Origin: Halostella limicola
GTDB taxonomy: Archaea; Halobacteriota; Halobacteria; Halobacteriales; Natronoarchaeaceae
Length of the DNA: 64,000 bases
Direction of reading: 5' to 3'
Assembly: GCF_003675875.1 (NCBI RefSeq)
Contig: NZ_RCDI01000002.1
Location: 684,786-748,785 of the forward strand
In this document: piece after piece, positions 45,245 to 55,341 of the stretch
Numbering within the stretch: position 1 is the stretch's first letter
How the letters are laid out: each line of letters begins with the position of its first letter
Translations under genes and position numbers: made by a program
Notes under the pieces: model-generated
The model's input: only the letters and a program-made list of their open reading frames with translations
Told to the model about the DNA's origin: nothing
Database searches by the model: none

Positions 45245-46723
45245 TCAGCTATCGTCGTCGGGCCAGCGCTCGATGTACACCGCTTCGTCGGTGTAGAACC
45301 GGACCGCGTCATCGCCCTGCGCATGCAGGTCGCCGAAGAAGGAATCGTCGTGACCGCCGAAGTGGAAGAACGCCATCGGCGCGGCAGTGCCGACGTTGAT
45401 ACCGAGGTTCCCGGCCTCCGCCCGCCGTCGGAACTCCCTCGCTTCCCGGCCGCTGTCGGTGAACAGGCTCGCGGCGTTGCCGAAGTCGCTCTTGTTGAGC
45501 GTCGACAGGGCGTCGTCGAAGTCGCTCGCGCGGATCAGCGCGAGGACCGGCCCGAATATCTCCTCGCGGGCGATCACCATGTCCGGCTCGACGTCGCCGA
45601 AGACGGTCGGTCCGAGGAAGTACCCCTCGTCGGGCACGTCTGCCTCGCGGCCGTCGAGGAGGAGGTCGGCGCCCTCGCCGATACCCGTCTCGATGTAGTT
45701 CAGCACGCGGCTCTTCGCCGACCCTGAGACGAGCGGGCCCATGTCCGTCCCGGCGTACCGTCCGTCGGCGACCGTCAGCGACGACGCGCGCTCGACGACC
45801 TTGGACGCGAACGCCTCGTAGACGGCGTCGGCGACGACGGCGACCGGGTTGGCGAGGCAGCGCTGTCCGGTGTTAGCGAACGCCGACGAGACGGTCTGCT
45901 CGGCGGCAAAGTCCAGGTTCGCCGACGCCGACACGATGATGTGGTTCTTCGCGCCGCCCTGCGCCTGCACACGTTTGCCGTTGGCCGCGGCCGTCTCATA
46001 GACGTGCCGCGCCGCGCCGGTGCTGCCGACGAAGGAGACGCCGACCACGTCGTCGTTTTCGAGCAGCGCATTCGCCGTCTCCTTGCCGCCGTTGACGAGG
46101 TTGACCACGCCGTCCGGGAACCCCGCCTCGTCGACGAGGTCGTAGATCGCTCTGGCCGTACAGGGCGTTCGCTCGCTGGGTTTGAGCACGAACGTGTTGC
46201 CCGTCGCGACGGCGTATGGCAGGAACCACAGCGGGATCATCCCGGGGAAGTTGAACGGCGTGATCGCGGCGAAGACGCCGAGCGGCTTGCGCACGGCCGT
46301 CTCGTCGATACCCGGTGCGGCGTGTTCGAGGTGGCCCGCCTGCATGCTCGTCGGAGCGCCGCACGCGACCTCGACGTTCTCGATACCGCGGCGGAGTTCG
46401 CCCCGGGCCTCGTCAACGGTCTTGCCGTGTTCCGTCGCGATCACCTCCGCGATCTCGTCCTGTCGTTCTTCGAGCAGCGCTTTCAACCGAAACAGCGGCT
46501 GAATTCGGTCCTCGACAGGGGTCTCGCACCACTGGCCGAACGCCACGTCAGCTTTTGCGACGGCGGCGTCGACGTCGGCCGGGGCCGTGAGCGGCGTCTC
46601 CCCGACGACATCGCCGGTCGCCGGGTTCTCGACCAGGTCTCTCGCGTCGGTGTCGACGTCCGCCCACTCGCCGCCCACGTAGTTCTCGACCGGCGTTCCC
46701 TCACGCAGTCGTCCGGTCATCAT
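45245..46723 (-). CDS. methylmalonate/malonate-semialdehyde dehydrogenase (MmsA family)
   Basis: A 492-residue aldehyde dehydrogenase close to CoA-acylating MmsA. The catalytic Cys lies in GQRCLA near residue 287; MmsA features include GVFAAITPFNFPGMIPLWFLPYA and the final segment FFHFGGHDDSFFGDLHAQG. Such enzymes turn (methyl)malonate semialdehyde into propionyl- or acetyl-CoA with NAD. A longer frame up to 47014 overlaps the next gene in another frame and is rejected. The start ATGATG at 46723 overlaps the stop of the upstream gene. As the last gene of an eight-gene minus-strand run, it would deliver the final acyl-CoA. Confidence 0.9.
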   Translation of the reverse strand: MMTGRLREGTPVENYVGGEWADVDTDARDLVENPATGDVVGETPLTAPADVDAAVAKADVAFGQWCETPVEDRIQPLFRLKALLEERQDEIAEVIATEHGKTVDEARGELRRGIENVEVACGAPTSMQAGHLEHAAPGIDETAVRKPLGVFAAITPFNFPGMIPLWFLPYAVATGNTFVLKPSERTPCTARAIYDLVDEAGFPDGVVNLVNGGKETANALLENDDVVGVSFVGSTGAARHVYETAAANGKRVQAQGGAKNHIIVSASANLDFAAEQTVSSAFANTGQRCLANPVAVVADAVYEAFASKVVERASSLTVADGRYAGTDMGPLVSGSAKSRVLNYIETGIGEGADLLLDGREADVPDEGYFLGPTVFGDVEPDMVIAREEIFGPVLALIRASDFDDALSTLNKSDFGNAASLFTDSGREAREFRRRAEAGNLGINVGTAAPMAFFHFGGHDDSFFGDLHAQGDDAVRFYTDEAVYIERWPDDDS

Positions 46724-47874
46724 GGCTCGGCCGCGGACGCTGCCAGTTGCTCCTCCTCGATGACGATGTCGCGCTCGGCCAGTTCGTCGATGAACTGCGC
46801 GGGGTCGATGACCTCCTCGGGCGGTTTCGCTCCCGTGTCTAGGGCGTCGCCCTGACCGACGAGGGCGGCCGCGATGCCCATCGGCACGCCGGTCCAGACG
46901 GCAGTCGCCTTCAGACCCCAGTCGTCTAGGCGCGATTCGACGACGACGGAGTACCGGTAGTGTGCTTCTTCGCCGCCGGATCGACCGGTCACGTCCACGC
47001 GGAACGATTTCCACTCCTCGACCGGACCGGGCTTGGGCTGCCGGTCGAGGTGCCAGTCGAGAAACTCCCGCGGGGACGTCTCGACGCCCTCGAACTCGAC
47101 CGTCTCCTCGCTGGTGAGGTTCAGGCCGATGAGCACGTCGCAGATATTCACCAGGTCCGGGGAGAACGCGACGCGGAAGTCAACGGTGTCGACGCCGTCG
47201 AACGTGTGCGGCATCGTCGCGATCTCCGAGTGGATGCTGTGGAACCCTTCGACTTCGCCTACGGGAGCCGGCATCTCATACGTCTCCCGTCCCGACAGCG
47301 GTTCGAGCGTCCGGAACTCGCCGTCCTCGTAGACGATCGGTTCCATCGTCAGCTCGTCGAGGATGGTCTTCGCGGAGTAAGCGAACCCCTCGCCGCCGCC
47401 TTTTGCACCGGTGCGAATGTGGATCGCCTCGACCTCGTCGAGCCGCTGTGCGCCTCTCGCCGCGGCGACGTTGGTGAGTCCCGGACTAGCACCGATGCCG
47501 AGGACCGCCGTGAGCCCCGCCTCGTCGAACGCGTCGTCGTACTCGAGCTGGTCCTGGGTCTTGTGGTACAGTCCGCCCAGATCGAGGTAGTGACAGTGCG
47601 CGTCGAGGCAGGCCTCCATCACGTCGACGTTGAACGCGTACGGGAGCGCGTTGGCGACGACGTCGCTGTCCTCGATCAGGTCGACGAGCGAATCGTGGTC
47701 GGTGACGTCGACCTTTGCGGTCGCAACGTCGCCGGGGAGATCGTCCGCGAACCCCTCCGCGGCGTCGATATCGGCGTCCGCGATGAGGAGGTCGTCGACC
47801 GCGTCGTTCGTCGCGAGTTCCCACGAGGTGGCCCGGCCCATCGCGCCGCAGCCACCGAGTGCTGTTACCTTCAT
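46720..47874 (-). CDS. saccharopine dehydrogenase-family protein
   Basis: The protein has 384 residues from ATG 47874. The Rossmann start is VTALGGCGAMGR (residues 2-13), followed by LPYAFNVDVMEACLDAHCHYLDL and GASPGLTNVAAA, as in saccharopine and carboxynorspermidine dehydrogenases. The family makes or splits amine bonds between amino acids or polyamines and oxo acids using NAD(P). Its start and stop both overlap the adjoining ALDH genes, so it is tightly tied into the operon. Within a polyamine-like catabolic cluster, an imine/amine oxidoreduction of the amine substrate is likely but inferred. Confidence 0.88.
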   Translation of the reverse strand: MKVTALGGCGAMGRATSWELATNDAVDDLLIADADIDAAEGFADDLPGDVATAKVDVTDHDSLVDLIEDSDVVANALPYAFNVDVMEACLDAHCHYLDLGGLYHKTQDQLEYDDAFDEAGLTAVLGIGASPGLTNVAAARGAQRLDEVEAIHIRTGAKGGGEGFAYSAKTILDELTMEPIVYEDGEFRTLEPLSGRETYEMPAPVGEVEGFHSIHSEIATMPHTFDGVDTVDFRVAFSPDLVNICDVLIGLNLTSEETVEFEGVETSPREFLDWHLDRQPKPGPVEEWKSFRVDVTGRSGGEEAHYRYSVVVESRLDDWGLKATAVWTGVPMGIAAALVGQGDALDTGAKPPEEVIDPAQFIDELAERDIVIEEEQLAASAAEP

Positions 47875-49298
47875 CAGTAGTCCCTGTAGTTCATCATGAC
47901 CGCTTTCGTCTGCGTCATCGATTCGAGGTGCCACTTGCTGCCGTACCGACCGCCGGAGCCGCTCTCGCCGTAACCGCCGAACGGGAGCAGGCGTTCCCAG
48001 TAGTTGTTCGTCTCGTTGACGAACACGCCGCCGGCCTTGATCCGATTGGCGGCGTCGTGGGCGCGTTCGAGCGAGTCCGTGAAGATCGCCGCCTGCAGCC
48101 CGTACCGGGAGTCGTTGGCGATCTCGATCGCCTCGTCGAAGTTACTCGCTGTGATGATCGGCGTCACCGGGCCGAACGTCTCTTCCTGCGCGATCGGCTG
48201 GTCCGGACCGACGCGGTCGAGGACCGCGGGCTCGTAGTAGAGACCGTCCGATTCGCCGCCGGTGAGCAGTTCTGCACCGGCGTCGGTCGCCTGCGAGACG
48301 TGGTCCGCGGCCTTCCGCTGAATGCGCTCCGAGACCATCGGCCCGACGTCCACGCCGTCCTCGAACGGGTCGCCGACCACGAGGTCTTCGGTCTTCTCGA
48401 CCACCGCGTCGACCAGCGCGTCGTGGACGCCCTCGGTGGCGATGACGCGTTCGGTGCCGCAACAGACCTGCCCCGCGTTCCAGTTCGACCCGACGACGAT
48501 GCTCTCGGCGGCGTGGTCGACGTCGGCGTCGTCGAGCACGATGATCGGGTCCTTGCCGCCCATCTCAAGGAGACACTGGGCGTTGCGCTCGGCGGCCGTC
48601 TTGGCGATCTGCTGGCCGACCTCGGTGCTTCCGGTGAACGCGATGAGGCGGATGTCCCGGTGTTCGACAAGCGCCTGCCCCGTCTCGCCCGCGCCCGTGA
48701 TCAGGTTGAACGCGCCGTCCGGGAGGCTGGACTGCTCGAACGCCTTCGCGATGTGATACGCGGTCAGCGGCGTTTCCTCGGCGGGCTTGAAGACGACGGG
48801 GTTGGCCGTCGCGATGGCCGAGTAGATCGATCCGCCCGGCACCTCCAACGGGAAGTTCCACGGGGAGATGACCGCGCAGGGACCGTACGATTCCCGCTGC
48901 GTATAGGCGAACCGCCCGCGGTGTTCCGACGGGACGACGTCGCCGAACAGTCGGATCGCATCGTGGGCGTAGTCGTCGCTCGACTCGATCACGTACTCCG
49001 TCTCCTCGTACGACTCGTGGAGCGGTTTGCCCTCCTCGCGCGTGATCAGTTCCGCGATCTCGTCCTCGTTCGCCTCGAAGTACTCCGTTACCTCGTCCAG
49101 TACCGCGGCGCGCTCGTAGGCGGTCATCTCCTCCAGTTCCCGCTGCGCGTCGCGAGCGGCCTTGACGGCCTCACGGACGTCTCGGTCGCTCGCCGCGGGG
49201 ACCGTGTCGATAACCTCTCCGTCGACCGGCGATACCACGTCGACTCCGTCGCTCCCGCTGGCGTCGACCCACTCGCCGTCGATGTATAGCTGTCTCAT
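47874..49298 (-). CDS. aldehyde dehydrogenase (NAD-dependent)
   Basis: The protein has 474 residues starting MRQLYIDGEW at 49298 (a codon five positions upstream is in frame). The catalytic Cys lies in GQVCCG near residue 278, the general base Glu in LLEMGGKDP, and the cofactor site in FTGSTEVGQ. The pattern is of the broad-specificity ALDH group that includes succinate-semialdehyde, aminobutyraldehyde and vanillin-type dehydrogenases. The stop overlaps the next start (ATGA). It is probably used for an aminoaldehyde or semialdehyde made by the aminotransferases encoded across the divergent promoter. Confidence 0.92.
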   Translation of the reverse strand: MRQLYIDGEWVDASGSDGVDVVSPVDGEVIDTVPAASDRDVREAVKAARDAQRELEEMTAYERAAVLDEVTEYFEANEDEIAELITREEGKPLHESYEETEYVIESSDDYAHDAIRLFGDVVPSEHRGRFAYTQRESYGPCAVISPWNFPLEVPGGSIYSAIATANPVVFKPAEETPLTAYHIAKAFEQSSLPDGAFNLITGAGETGQALVEHRDIRLIAFTGSTEVGQQIAKTAAERNAQCLLEMGGKDPIIVLDDADVDHAAESIVVGSNWNAGQVCCGTERVIATEGVHDALVDAVVEKTEDLVVGDPFEDGVDVGPMVSERIQRKAADHVSQATDAGAELLTGGESDGLYYEPAVLDRVGPDQPIAQEETFGPVTPIITASNFDEAIEIANDSRYGLQAAIFTDSLERAHDAANRIKAGGVFVNETNNYWERLLPFGGYGESGSGGRYGSKWHLESMTQTKAVMMNYRDY

Positions 49299-49409
49299 GT
49301 GTGACCTCCTCACGCATCATTGACCAACATGTATGAAAAACCTTTCTGCTAAAAGCACGTTAGCCGAAATAGATTCGGCATAGTTGCGAATAAGGAGAAT
49401 ATCCTCTGT

Positions 49410-50918
49410 CTAGAGGTCAGGTTCGTCCAGTGCGACGTTGACCGCTTTCGTCCGCGTGTACTCCTCCAGCGTCGACTTCGCGCACTCCCGACCGATGCCC
49501 GACTGCTTGAACCCTCCGAACGGCGTTCCCGGGACCGTTCCGAAGTACTGGTTGACCCAGACGCTTCCGGCCTCGATGTCGGCCGCGGCGCGGTGGGCGA
49601 TCGACGCGTCGGTGGTCGCGACACCCGACGCGAGGCCGTAGGGCACGTCGTTGGCCAGTTCGATCGCCTCCTCGTAGGTCTCGAACGTCATGACCATCTG
49701 GACCGGGCCGAAGATCTCCTCCTGCGCGATCCGCATATCGGGCGTCACGTCGTCGAAGACCGTCGGCTCGTGGAACCAGCCGTCGGCGATGCCCTCGGCG
49801 CGGTCGCCGCCGGTGAGGACCGTCGCGCCCTCCTCCTTTCCGATCTCGACGTACTCCCTGACTTTCTCGTACTGGTCGGCGAAACAGAGCGGTCCCATGG
49901 CGGCGTCCTCGGTGAGCGGATCCGAGGGCGCGTACCCCTCGACGGCGTCGAGGTAGTGGTCGAGGAACTCCGCCTTCACGGCCTCGTGGACGATGACGCG
50001 GGAGGCCGAGTCGCAGGACTGCCCGCCGTTGTAGAACCCGCCGACCGCGGCGGACTCGGCGGCGGCTTCGACGTCCGCGTCGGGGAACACGACGAACGGG
50101 TTCTTTCCCCCGAGTTCCAGCGTGACGGGCGTGATAGTGTCCGCTGCGGCCTCCATCACCTGCCGGCCGACCGGCACCGACCCCGTGAACGAGAGCTTGT
50201 CGACGCCGTCGTGTTCGGACAGCGGCGCGCCGGCTTCCTCGCCGAACCCAGTGACGACGTTGAGAACGCCGTCGGGCAGGATCCCCTCCGATAGCTGGGC
50301 GGCGCGGACGACGGCGAGCGGCGCCTCCTCCGCGGGCTTGCAGACGGAGGCGTTGCCGGCCGCGAGCGCCGCGCCCACTTTCCACCCCATGAGCAGAACG
50401 GGGTAGTTCCAGGGGAGGATCTGCCCGGCGACGCCGTACGGCTCCTGCCGGACGTAGGCGTGGCCGTCGCCGCCGACCGGGACCTGATCACCCTGCTGCG
50501 CGCGGGAGACGTCCGCGTAGTACTCGAAGAAGTCGAGGCCGTTCTCGACGTCCGCCTTCGCGAACGCGAGCGGCTTCCCCACTTCGAGCGACTCCAGCAG
50601 CGCCAGTTCCTCCGCGTGGTCCCGCAGCGCGTCGATCCACTCGCGGAGCGCGGTCGCGCGCTCCGCCGCGGTCGTCTCGCCCCACTCGCTCTCGGCGGCG
50701 TCGCGGGCGGCCGAGACTGCGTCGTCGACGTCGTCTGCGCCCGACCGCGGCACCTCCGTGATCGGTTCCTCGACGGCTGGGTCGGCCACTGGGAAGGTGT
50801 CCCCGTCACCGGACGAGCGGTGATCACCGTCGATCCAGTTCCCGAAATCGACGCCGTCGGTCGCCTGTTCGATAGCCGATGCGTGGTTCGCACTGATAGT
50901 GTCGGTGTAGTAATCCAT
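49410..50918 (-). CDS. aldehyde dehydrogenase (betaine/aminoaldehyde type)
   Basis: A 502-residue ALDH with the catalytic Cys in GQSCDSASR near residue 300, Glu in LELGGKNPF and the cofactor segment FTGSVPVGRQ. Its overall pattern, and the end of the protein (NQYFGTVPGTPFGGFKQSGIGRE), resemble betaine-aldehyde and gamma-aminobutyraldehyde dehydrogenases. There are 18 bases between it and the upstream ATPase gene and 111 bases to the next ALDH gene, so one transcript is likely. It should oxidise the aminoaldehyde to an amino acid in the cytoplasm. Confidence 0.93.
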   Translation of the reverse strand: MDYYTDTISANHASAIEQATDGVDFGNWIDGDHRSSGDGDTFPVADPAVEEPITEVPRSGADDVDDAVSAARDAAESEWGETTAAERATALREWIDALRDHAEELALLESLEVGKPLAFAKADVENGLDFFEYYADVSRAQQGDQVPVGGDGHAYVRQEPYGVAGQILPWNYPVLLMGWKVGAALAAGNASVCKPAEEAPLAVVRAAQLSEGILPDGVLNVVTGFGEEAGAPLSEHDGVDKLSFTGSVPVGRQVMEAAADTITPVTLELGGKNPFVVFPDADVEAAAESAAVGGFYNGGQSCDSASRVIVHEAVKAEFLDHYLDAVEGYAPSDPLTEDAAMGPLCFADQYEKVREYVEIGKEEGATVLTGGDRAEGIADGWFHEPTVFDDVTPDMRIAQEEIFGPVQMVMTFETYEEAIELANDVPYGLASGVATTDASIAHRAAADIEAGSVWVNQYFGTVPGTPFGGFKQSGIGRECAKSTLEEYTRTKAVNVALDEPDL

Positions 50919-50936
50919 GTGCGGTAGGGAGGGGAG

Positions 50937-52097
50937 TTACTCCGTCAGGACGACCGCGTTGTCGGCGCTCCAGCCGATCGTAACGGTCCGTCCCGTCGAG
51001 AGGTACTCGCCCTGGTCTTTGATCTGCATGTCGACGGTCATCTCCAGGCCGTTCGACAGGGTGACGACGAACTTCCCGCGATTGCCCTTGTAGATCTCGT
51101 CGACGACCTCTGCCTCGAAGCTGTTGTCCAGTCCTTCGGCCTCGTCTCCGATGCGGATCTTCTCCGGGCGGACGGCGAAGGCGACGTCGCCCGTCGCCTC
51201 CTCCTCGGGCGGGACGGCGAACGCGAGTCCGTCACGCTCGACGCTCGCCCCCCCGTCGGTCTCGGCGTAGGACCCGTGGACGAGGTTGGTCTCGCCGATG
51301 AAGTCCGCGACGAACTCGGTCGCGGGCTGTTCGTAGATCTCGGTCGCGGTGCCGAGCTGTTCGATCTGCCCGTCGTTCATCACGGCGATCTTGTCGCTCA
51401 TCGTCAGCGCCTCTTCCTGGTCGTGCGTGACGTAGACGAAGGTGATCCCCAGGTCTTCCTGGAGGTTCTTTAGCTCGACCTGCATGTTCTTCCGGAGCTT
51501 CAGGTCGAGTGCACCGAGCGGCTCGTCGAGCAGGAGGACGGTGGGTTCGGTCACCAACGCCCGCGCGAGCGCGACGCGCTGCTGCTGTCCGCCGGATAGC
51601 TCGGTGACATCGCGGTCCTCGAACCCGGGGAGTTCGACCAGTTCGAGCGCCTCGGACACGCGCGCTCCGATCGCCTCGGACGTCGGTCGAGAAACGAGTC
51701 GCCGGAGCGAATCGCCGAGGCCGCCGCTCTCCGCGGCGGTCGTTCCGCCGTCGGTGGCGGTCGCTTCGTCGTCCGGGATCCCTTTCATCTGGAGCCCGAA
51801 GGCGACGTTCTCGCCTACAGTCATGTGCGGAAAGAGCGCGTACGACTGGAACACCATGCTGGTGTCGCGCTCGAACGGCGGCACGTCGTTGACCCGTTCC
51901 TCCCGAATGAAGACGTCGCCGCTCGTGGGCGTCTCGAAGCCGTCGATGCAGCGCAGGAGCGTCGTCTTCCCGCAACCGCTCGGACCGAGCAGCGTGAGGA
52001 ACGTCCCCTCCTCGACGGCGAGGCTCACGTCGTCGACGGCGACGACGCCGTCGAACTCCTTCGTCACGTTCTCGAGGCGGACGTCGTAGTTCGTCAT
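50937..52097 (-). CDS. potA: spermidine/putrescine-type ABC transporter ATP-binding protein
   Basis: The protein has 386 residues. Walker A is GPSGCGKTT (residues 38-46), the signature is [15 protein letters not shown] and Walker B is [12 protein letters not shown]. The last third is a TOBE domain ([19 protein letters not shown]). An unusual acidic/serine insert ([19 protein letters not shown], about 112-130) interrupts the helical domain. It drives the permease pair encoded upstream and sits three bases after the binding-protein gene. The polyamine annotation rests on family resemblance. Confidence 0.92.
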   Translation of the reverse strand: MTNYDVRLENVTKEFDGVVAVDDVSLAVEEGTFLTLLGPSGCGKTTLLRCIDGFETPTSGDVFIREERVNDVPPFERDTSMVFQSYALFPHMTVGENVAFGLQMKGIPDDEATATDGGTTAAESGGLGDSLRRLVSRPTSEAIGARVSEALELVELPGFEDRDVTELSGGQQQRVALARALVTEPTVLLLDEPLGALDLKLRKNMQVELKNLQEDLGITFVYVTHDQEEALTMSDKIAVMNDGQIEQLGTATEIYEQPATEFVADFIGETNLVHGSYAETDGGASVERDGLAFAVPPEEEATGDVAFAVRPEKIRIGDEAEGLDNSFEAEVVDEIYKGNRGKFVVTLSNGLEMTVDMQIKDQGEYLSTGRTVTIGWSADNAVVLTE

Positions 52098-52100
52098 CGG

Positions 52101-53201
52101 TTAGGCGCTCTTTATCTCGTCCCAGGCGTCGTTGTAGAGCTGCGTCGCCTCGCCGACGTTCTGGATGAACTCGAGTTCGCTCATCGTCTCGTCGCTCGGA
52201 TAGATGCTCTCGTTGTTCAGGATCTCCTCGTTGATGTGTTCCTCGGCGGCTTCGTTCGGGCTGCCGTAATACGTCCAGTTCGTCACCTCCGCAGCGTTTT
52301 CTGCCTCGAGGAAGTAGTTGATGAACTCGTGTGCGGCGTCGGGATTCTGGGCGTCCGCGGTGACCGCCCCGTTGTCCACCCAGACGACGCCGCCCTCCTC
52401 GGGGACGCCGTAGTGGATTGGACTGGTGCCCTCCTCGTCGTCGTACGTCTCCCAGTACGCGCCGAACACGTCGCCGGACCAGCCGTGGACAGGACTCGCC
52501 TCCTCGTTGATGAGGTTCGTCTTGAACGTCGAGGAGTCGTACGTCTTCAGGAGGTCCTTCTGCTCGATGAGCAGCTCTTTGGCCACCTCTATCTCCCCCT
52601 CGTCCGTCGTGTTCAGGGAGTGGCCGAGGTACTTCAGTGCGGCGCCCATCGTCTCGCGGACGTCGTCGAGCATCGTGATCTGCCCGGCGAAGTCCTCGTT
52701 CCAGAGGACCTCCCACGAGCTGATGTCGACCTCCCAGCCGGTCATGTTCTCGTTGTATGCGATGCCGGACGTCCCCCACTGATACGGGGCGGCGTACGTC
52801 TCGCTGTCGCCGTCGTACGGCGGGTTCGAGAACCGGTCAGCGAGGTTCTCGTAGTTGGGGATAGCGTCCATGTCCAGCGGCTGGATCATCTCCTGTTCGA
52901 CCAGGATGTTGATCATGTAGTCGCTGGGGAAGATCAGGTCGTACTGGTCGGTTCCACCGGCCTGGAGCGTGTTGAACATCTCCTCGTTCGACGCGTAGTT
53001 CGAGACGTTTACCGAGATGTCGGTCTCGTCTTCGAACCCCTGGACGAACCCGTCGGGCCAGTAGTCGCCCCACTGGTAGATCTTCAGCGTGTTCGAGGAA
53101 CCGTCGCCGCTACTGGAACAACCGGCGAACGCGGCCGCGCCGAGCGCCGCACCGGTCGCCTTGAGAAACGTTCGTCTGTCAGTCGAGGTCACCTTGTCCA
53201 T
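52101..53201 (-). CDS. potD: PotD-like polyamine-binding lipoprotein (Tat-exported)
   Basis: The protein has 366 residues from ATG 53201; earlier in-frame codons would extend a Tat signal unnaturally. DRRTFLKATGAALGAAAFAGC combines the twin-arginine signal and lipobox. The mature part shows the PotD fold (LKIYQWGDYWPDGFVQGFED, YDLIFPSDYMINILVEQEMI, PYQWGTSGIAYNENM). It should capture the amine outside the cell and deliver it to PotBC. The gene sits between the permeases and the ATPase, in the operon order potB-potC-potD-potA. Confidence 0.9.
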   Translation of the reverse strand: MDKVTSTDRRTFLKATGAALGAAAFAGCSSSGDGSSNTLKIYQWGDYWPDGFVQGFEDETDISVNVSNYASNEEMFNTLQAGGTDQYDLIFPSDYMINILVEQEMIQPLDMDAIPNYENLADRFSNPPYDGDSETYAAPYQWGTSGIAYNENMTGWEVDISSWEVLWNEDFAGQITMLDDVRETMGAALKYLGHSLNTTDEGEIEVAKELLIEQKDLLKTYDSSTFKTNLINEEASPVHGWSGDVFGAYWETYDDEEGTSPIHYGVPEEGGVVWVDNGAVTADAQNPDAAHEFINYFLEAENAAEVTNWTYYGSPNEAAEEHINEEILNNESIYPSDETMSELEFIQNVGEATQLYNDAWDEIKSA

Positions 53202-53291
53202 ATGTATCACACCGACTCTTTCTTCTCCAAGACTGGTATTGGACATAAATATTGTGGCTTTTTGCTCCTTGTACCCGAATGATTTTTGTCC

Positions 53292-54119
53292 TCACCAAGT
53301 GGGCCCTTGGAGCCACTGCGCTAGGCCGACAACCACGAGGGTGACGACGATGATCACCGTCGCGACCACGTTGACGCCGGGAGTAACGCCTTGGCGTACC
53401 ATCGAGAAGAAGAAGATCGGCAGGGTGTCAGTACTGCCGGTGACAAACACGGAGATGACGTAGTCGTCGAAGCTCATCGCGAACGCCAGCAGGGCCCCCG
53501 CGAGGACGCCCGGTTTGATCAGCGGCAGCGTGACGTATCGGAAGGTCTCGATCTCGTTGGCACCGAGGTCTTTCGCCGCCTCTTCCAGCGAGTCGTCGAA
53601 GCTCTGGAGGCGCGCCGCGACGACCACGGCGACGAAGCTGATGTCGAACGCGGTGTGACCGATTATCGCCGTGTTGATCCCCGTCTGCATCCCGACCATG
53701 TTGAAGAACACGAGCAGGGAGACGCCCATCACGACGCTCGGGATGATGATGGGCATGTAGACGACGCTCGTCAGCACCCCCTTGCCCGGGAACTCGTAAC
53801 GGTCAATCGCGAACGCGAGCATCGTTCCGAAGACGGTGCTCAGGACCACCGTAACGACGGCGATGTGAACGGAGTTCGCGAGCGTGGCGAAGACGGCGTC
53901 GGGATTCACCCTCGCGACGGTCTCGCCGGCGAACAGCGCTCGGTACCACTTCGTCGTGAACCCGTTCCACACGAGCGCGTACCGCGAGTCGTTGAACGAG
54001 AGCCCGATCAGGACGACGATGGGGAGGTAGAGGAACAGATACACGAGCAGCGCCTCTACCGCGATGGCGGCCCCGCCGCGCGCGAACAGGCGGGAACGAA
54101 GCCGCTTGACGGTACTCAT
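53292..54119 (-). CDS. potC: PotC-like ABC transporter permease
   Basis: The protein has 275 residues and six membrane segments. The loop that touches the ATPase (EAA loop) is present as EEAAKDLGANEIETFRYVTLPLIKPG. The start overlaps the end of potB by four bases (ATGA), and the gene precedes the binding-protein gene by 90 bases. Together with PotB it forms the membrane channel. Confidence 0.92.
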   Translation of the reverse strand: MSTVKRLRSRLFARGGAAIAVEALLVYLFLYLPIVVLIGLSFNDSRYALVWNGFTTKWYRALFAGETVARVNPDAVFATLANSVHIAVVTVVLSTVFGTMLAFAIDRYEFPGKGVLTSVVYMPIIIPSVVMGVSLLVFFNMVGMQTGINTAIIGHTAFDISFVAVVVAARLQSFDDSLEEAAKDLGANEIETFRYVTLPLIKPGVLAGALLAFAMSFDDYVISVFVTGSTDTLPIFFFSMVRQGVTPGVNVVATVIIVVTLVVVGLAQWLQGPTW

Positions 54120-55156
54120 GCCAGCTCACCCCCCTCGGAGTAGCGCTGATACGCGGCGATCGCCAGTAGCATCACGGCCATCAGCACGAACGAGGCGGCC
54201 GACCCGAGCGGCCAGTCGCCCTTGTTGAACCGGTCGGCGATGAAGTTGCCAACCATCTGGCTGTCGGGGCCGCCCAGCAGCGCCGGGATCACGTACGCGC
54301 CGGCGCTGGGGATGAAAACAAGGATGGTGCCGGCCATCACGCCCGGTTTCGACAGTGGGAACACGACCTTCCGGAACGCCTGCCATCGGTCGGCGCCGAG
54401 ATCCATCGCCGCTTCCTGGAGCGTGAAGTCGATCTCCTCGATGCTCGCGTACACCGGGAGGATCATGAAAGGGATCCAGATGTAGACGAGCCCGAGCATC
54501 ACCGCGAAGCGGGAGTTCATCAGGTTCCCGTTGTAGGTGAACAGCGGTAACCACGCGAGCGCCTGCGCGATCAGGTGCATTAGGTCGGTCAGCAGGTTGT
54601 CCGCGGTGAGGATGAGCTGGATCGCGTAGATCCGGACGAGAAACGACGCCCAGAACGGTAGGATGACCAGCACGAGCAGCAGGTTTCGGTAGCGCTCCGG
54701 GGCGATCCGTCCGATGTAGTAGGCCGTGGGGTAGCCGACGAGAAACGAGACGAGCGTCGCGACGGCTCCGATGAGGACGCTCTTGACGGTCAGCCGCATG
54801 AATGCGGTCGGTTGTGCCGTCGTCAATTCGATATCCAGCGGTATCAGCCCCTCTAGCATCCACGCGAGGGAGATCCACACCGCTTCGATCCCGGAAGCAC
54901 CCTCGGGGACGAGCAGTTTCGCGTACTGCTGGAGTCCGAGGTCCGAAAGACCGAGATGCATCACTCCGAACGCGCCGCTGCGACCGAGACTGTAGTAGAA
55001 CGTCACCGCGAGCGGGGCCAGGAAAAACGCCACCAGCCAGAAGCCGCTCGGCGCGACGTTGACGAGCAGCCCCGTCCACCGGTGTTCGCGGAGCCGGCGA
55101 AACAGGCTGGCCCGCCGAGAAACGACGCCATCCCCTGTTTTGTGTTCGCTTGCCAT
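54116..55156 (-). CDS. potB: PotB-like ABC transporter permease
   Basis: The protein has 346 residues from ATG 55156; upstream in-frame codons to 55405 read through the promoter region and are rejected. Six membrane segments follow a basic N-terminus (RRASLFRRLREHRWTG). The EAA loop reads QEAAMDLGADRWQAFRKVVFPLSKPG. It is longer than PotB of bacteria because of an inserted extracellular loop near residues 65-115 (LGLQQYAKLLVPEGASGIEA). As the first gene of the minus-strand operon, it is transcribed divergently from the Lrp regulator with 185 bases between. Confidence 0.92.
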   Translation of the reverse strand: MASEHKTGDGVVSRRASLFRRLREHRWTGLLVNVAPSGFWLVAFFLAPLAVTFYYSLGRSGAFGVMHLGLSDLGLQQYAKLLVPEGASGIEAVWISLAWMLEGLIPLDIELTTAQPTAFMRLTVKSVLIGAVATLVSFLVGYPTAYYIGRIAPERYRNLLLVLVILPFWASFLVRIYAIQLILTADNLLTDLMHLIAQALAWLPLFTYNGNLMNSRFAVMLGLVYIWIPFMILPVYASIEEIDFTLQEAAMDLGADRWQAFRKVVFPLSKPGVMAGTILVFIPSAGAYVIPALLGGPDSQMVGNFIADRFNKGDWPLGSAASFVLMAVMLLAIAAYQRYSEGGELA

Positions 55157-55341
55157 GCTTCCTGCAGAGCCCTTTCTCCGCTGGTGTGAAATAACTTTTG
55201 TAGACAGCACAATTTCCCGATCTATTTCTCCCTGGAGCGCCATATCAGCAAACGTTATAGGGTGCGGGCTGATACCATGCAGGAGAGCGTACCGTGAAGC
55301 CGAGCAAAACAAATAGGGATCGAAGCTCCGAACCCCTGCAC

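Noticed and set aside
46724-47014. Longer start for the MmsA-type dehydrogenase
   Set aside because: This part lies out of frame inside the saccharopine-dehydrogenase-like gene, and the ATGATG at 46723 matches the family start and the operon overlap.
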